Assembly (NCBI GenBank): GCA_042862465.1
Contig: JASTVH010000001.1
Coordinates: forward strand, 248,001-312,000
Reading direction: 5' to 3'
DNA from: JASTVH01 sp042862465
GTDB taxonomy: Bacteria; Pseudomonadota; Gammaproteobacteria; Pseudomonadales; Oleiphilaceae
DNA: 64,000 nt
Both the position numbers and the translations under genes were made by a program. Below the pieces are notes generated by a model. That model was not told the origin of the DNA. It worked only from the letters and a program-made list of their open reading frames with translations, and searched no databases. Shown piece by piece: positions 63,719 through 64,000 of the stretch; position 1 is the stretch's first letter; every line of letters starts with the position of its first letter.

Positions 63719-64000
63719 ATGCACCTCATCAGGCGCCTCCCAATTGCTGCGATTCTAGTCAGCTGCGGCCTGCTCGCCACGGGCGCGGTTGTAGCGGACG
63801 ATATACCTGCCGATTTGCGAGCCGGACTGGTCGGCTATGCGCTCGACACCGGAGACCCTTATCAGGCTCTCAATTACGCCCAGGGTGCGAAGGGCGAAAA
63901 ACTGGACCTTCTGCGGGCCCGCGCCTTTGCTGATCTGGGGCTGAATACAAAAGCGATTGCGAGTTTCCACAGCGTGGTGGAAGCCAACGGCCGTCTCGGG
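63719..64000 (+). CDS. Exported TPR-like protein (N-terminal part, cut by window end)
   Basis: An ATG at 63719 opens a frame that runs off the right edge after 94 residues. It begins with a signal peptide (MHLIRRLPIAAILVSCGLLA) that contains a cysteine but no clear lipobox. The mature part has helix-pair sequences (GYALDTGDPYQALNYAQGAK, LDLLRARAFADLGLNTKAIA) of tetratricopeptide type. It follows the exported coiled-coil protein by 11 bases and is probably cotranscribed. Confidence 0.75.
   Translation, partial: MHLIRRLPIAAILVSCGLLATGAVVADDIPADLRAGLVGYALDTGDPYQALNYAQGAKGEKLDLLRARAFADLGLNTKAIASFHSVVEANGRLG

Overview
The window reads as chromosomal DNA of a GC-rich, motile, aerobic gammaproteobacterium. 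Gene content and order (gltA / sdhCDAB-sucAB-lpd-sucCD, trpS-scpA-scpB-rluB, smc-zipA-ligA, dnaX-ybaB-recR-rnd, flgN-flgM-flgA / cheV-cheR) resemble Pseudomonas and its marine relatives. An AlkB alkane hydroxylase, a Baeyer-Villiger-type monooxygenase and a long FadE-type acyl-CoA dehydrogenase suggest a hydrocarbon- or fatty-acid-using bacterium close to Marinobacter. That genus-level guess is inference.

Layout. 1-2753: a cut-off gene, a flavin monooxygenase and a DUF4336-like protein. 2958-6540: topA facing a 3-hydroxyisobutyrate-dehydrogenase-like oxidoreductase. 6684-19895: a TCA-cycle block with gltA divergent from sdhCDAB, sucAB, lpd and sucCD. 20043-23691: trpS and the ScpA/ScpB condensin partners with rluB. 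23754-26910: a diguanylate cyclase, alkB and a divergent GntR regulator. 26935-33545: smc, zipA, ligA. 33822-36707: a large acidic, AT-richer Calx-beta lipoprotein. 36828-40151: CBS-pair protein, mnmC and a periplasmic cyclophilin. 40379-44731: an MshEN-domain protein beside flagellar and chemotaxis genes. 44836-45276: two tRNA-Ser(GGA) copies, one interrupted by a hairpin-rich insert. 45277-47670: two divergent solute-binding proteins. 47843-51110: fadE and a 2OG-Fe(II) oxygenase. 51188-51297: 4.5S (SRP) RNA. 51532-56667: dnaX, ybaB, recR, rnd, ycgL, ycgN and a small membrane protein. 56866-62682: a large VWA membrane protein, cysK, and a MoxR ATPase/VWA pair. 63198-64000: two exported proteins, the second cut by the window end.

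How the genes work together. The 6.7-19.9 kb block encodes citrate synthase, succinate dehydrogenase, 2-oxoglutarate dehydrogenase and succinyl-CoA synthetase. Its intergenic spaces are unusually structured, and the leaders of sdhC and sucC share a sequence-plus-hairpin motif with one compensatory base-pair change. The alkB promoter carries an inverted repeat over its -35 box, a natural site for the divergent GntR regulator. Near the flagellar genes, a near-consensus sigma-28 promoter precedes flgM and a sigma-54-like site precedes cheV. The gene converging on flgN carries a two-motif MshEN domain, known elsewhere to bind cyclic-di-GMP.

The main leads are the MshEN protein, the shared sdh/suc RNA motif, the interrupted tRNA-Ser and the A9 slippage site in dnaX. 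No phage, transposase or CRISPR array was seen.
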